A model generated the notes under the pieces. The model was not told the origin of the DNA. It ran no database searches and was given only the letters and a program-made list of their open reading frames with translations. DNA of 6,296 bases from Candidatus Geohydrothermomicrobium daggyaiense (GTDB lineage: Bacteria; Actinomycetota; Geothermincolia; Fen-727; JACVIW01), in contig JACVIW010000146.1 of NCBI GenBank assembly GCA_015711695.1, forward strand, positions 1-6,296, in the 5' to 3' direction. Every line of letters begins with the position of its first letter. Positions within the stretch are counted from its first letter, which is position 1. This document shows, in pieces, positions 5,950 to 6,296 of this stretch. Both the position numbers and the translations under genes were made by a program.

Positions 5950-6296
5950 CAGGAATCTCCCTCGAACCTGCCGGGTGAGGGTAGGTCGCGTCCGGCACCG
6001 CTTTCATACCAATTTTTCAGCTGAAGCATCGATTCGGTGAAATCGGGGTAAATCAATCTGTATCCTGTGGATTTAAGCTTGGAATTATCGACAATGTAGT
6101 CGTTGTATAAAAATCGAACTGCATCGTATTCCAGATCAGGTATGACACCTCTGCGTTTCGCTAGCCAGCCCTCTATTTTTGCGCTTACCCTGACAAGCCA
6201 TAGGGGTAGATGGATTTTTGGTGGTTTCGTCCCGAATGCTAACGCTGCCAGAGTGAGTGCTTCCTCAACTGTAGGGTGGGCATCCTCGGCAATGTT
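5949..6296 (-). CDS. NAD-dependent epimerase/dehydratase family protein, C-terminal part
   Basis: The frame is open from the window edge to a TGA at 5949-5951 and gives the last 115 residues of a protein whose start lies beyond 6296. The visible part fits the substrate-binding C-terminal region of an extended SDR (NAD-dependent epimerase/dehydratase, 3-beta-HSD-like). It opens with NIAEDAHPTVEEAL (1-14), the usual N-V-A-D-D...T-x-x-E element. A proline-rich PPKIHLPLWLVRV segment (25-37) follows, then DNSKLKSTGYRLIYPDF (70-86), in which DNSKLKSTGY is the characteristic late motif, and an aromatic end (LKNWYESG). The Rossmann nucleotide-binding half and the YxxxK catalytic pair are not in the window, so activity cannot be judged. 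The stop codon overlaps the next gene's ribosome binding site, which ties it to the same operon. It could be a sugar epimerase/reductase or a steroid/terpenoid-type dehydrogenase. Confidence 0.82.
   Translation of the reverse strand, partial: NIAEDAHPTVEEALTLAALAFGTKPPKIHLPLWLVRVSAKIEGWLAKRRGVIPDLEYDAVRFLYNDYIVDNSKLKSTGYRLIYPDFTESMLQLKNWYESGAGRDLPSPGRFEGDS

Overview
All supportable genes lie on the minus strand. Read 5'->3' on that strand, from the high-coordinate end to the low, the order is: C-terminal part of an NAD-dependent epimerase/dehydratase-family protein (5949-6296, cut by the window edge); a classical short-chain dehydrogenase/reductase (5109-5936); a complete glycyl radical enzyme (2706-5087); the A and B subunits of a glutaconate-type class I CoA-transferase (1735-2670 and 922-1722); and the N-terminal two thirds of an MmgE/PrpD-family protein (1-803, cut by the window edge). 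The gaps are 12, 21, 35, 12 and 118 nt. At two junctions the downstream Shine-Dalgarno overlaps the upstream stop codon. I see no internal terminator or convincing promoter, so the most economical reading is one operon that extends beyond both ends of the window.

The organism is a bacterium with strong AAGGAGG-type ribosome binding sites and intermediate base composition. An O2-sensitive glycyl radical enzyme points to an anaerobe. The mix of catabolic CoA-transferase, SDR and MmgE/PrpD genes would suit a metabolically versatile anaerobe such as a Desulfobacterota-like lineage, but the sequence does not fix the taxon.

The cluster looks like a catabolic pathway for an oxygenated organic acid or a precursor of one. 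Two SDR-fold proteins could oxidise, reduce or epimerise hydroxyl/keto groups. The glycyl radical enzyme has a Cys-x-Glu active site, as in radical dehydratases and arylacetate decarboxylases, and would eliminate water or cleave a bond. The CoA-transferase would then activate the resulting acid, and the MmgE/PrpD protein would act as a dehydratase, decarboxylase or isomerase. This pathway order is inference.

The main points of interest are: the glycyl radical enzyme matches no subtype I can name and has Phe where glycerol dehydratase has a substrate-binding Asp; no radical-SAM activase is visible; the MmgE/PrpD protein has lost a usually conserved His; and the 118-nt gap after the CoA-transferase holds a coding-like stretch resembling the start of an ACT domain. 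The plus strand has no gene I can support, and there are no RNA genes, CRISPR arrays, insertion sequences or evident repeats. No stretch longer than 300 bases lacks a gene.
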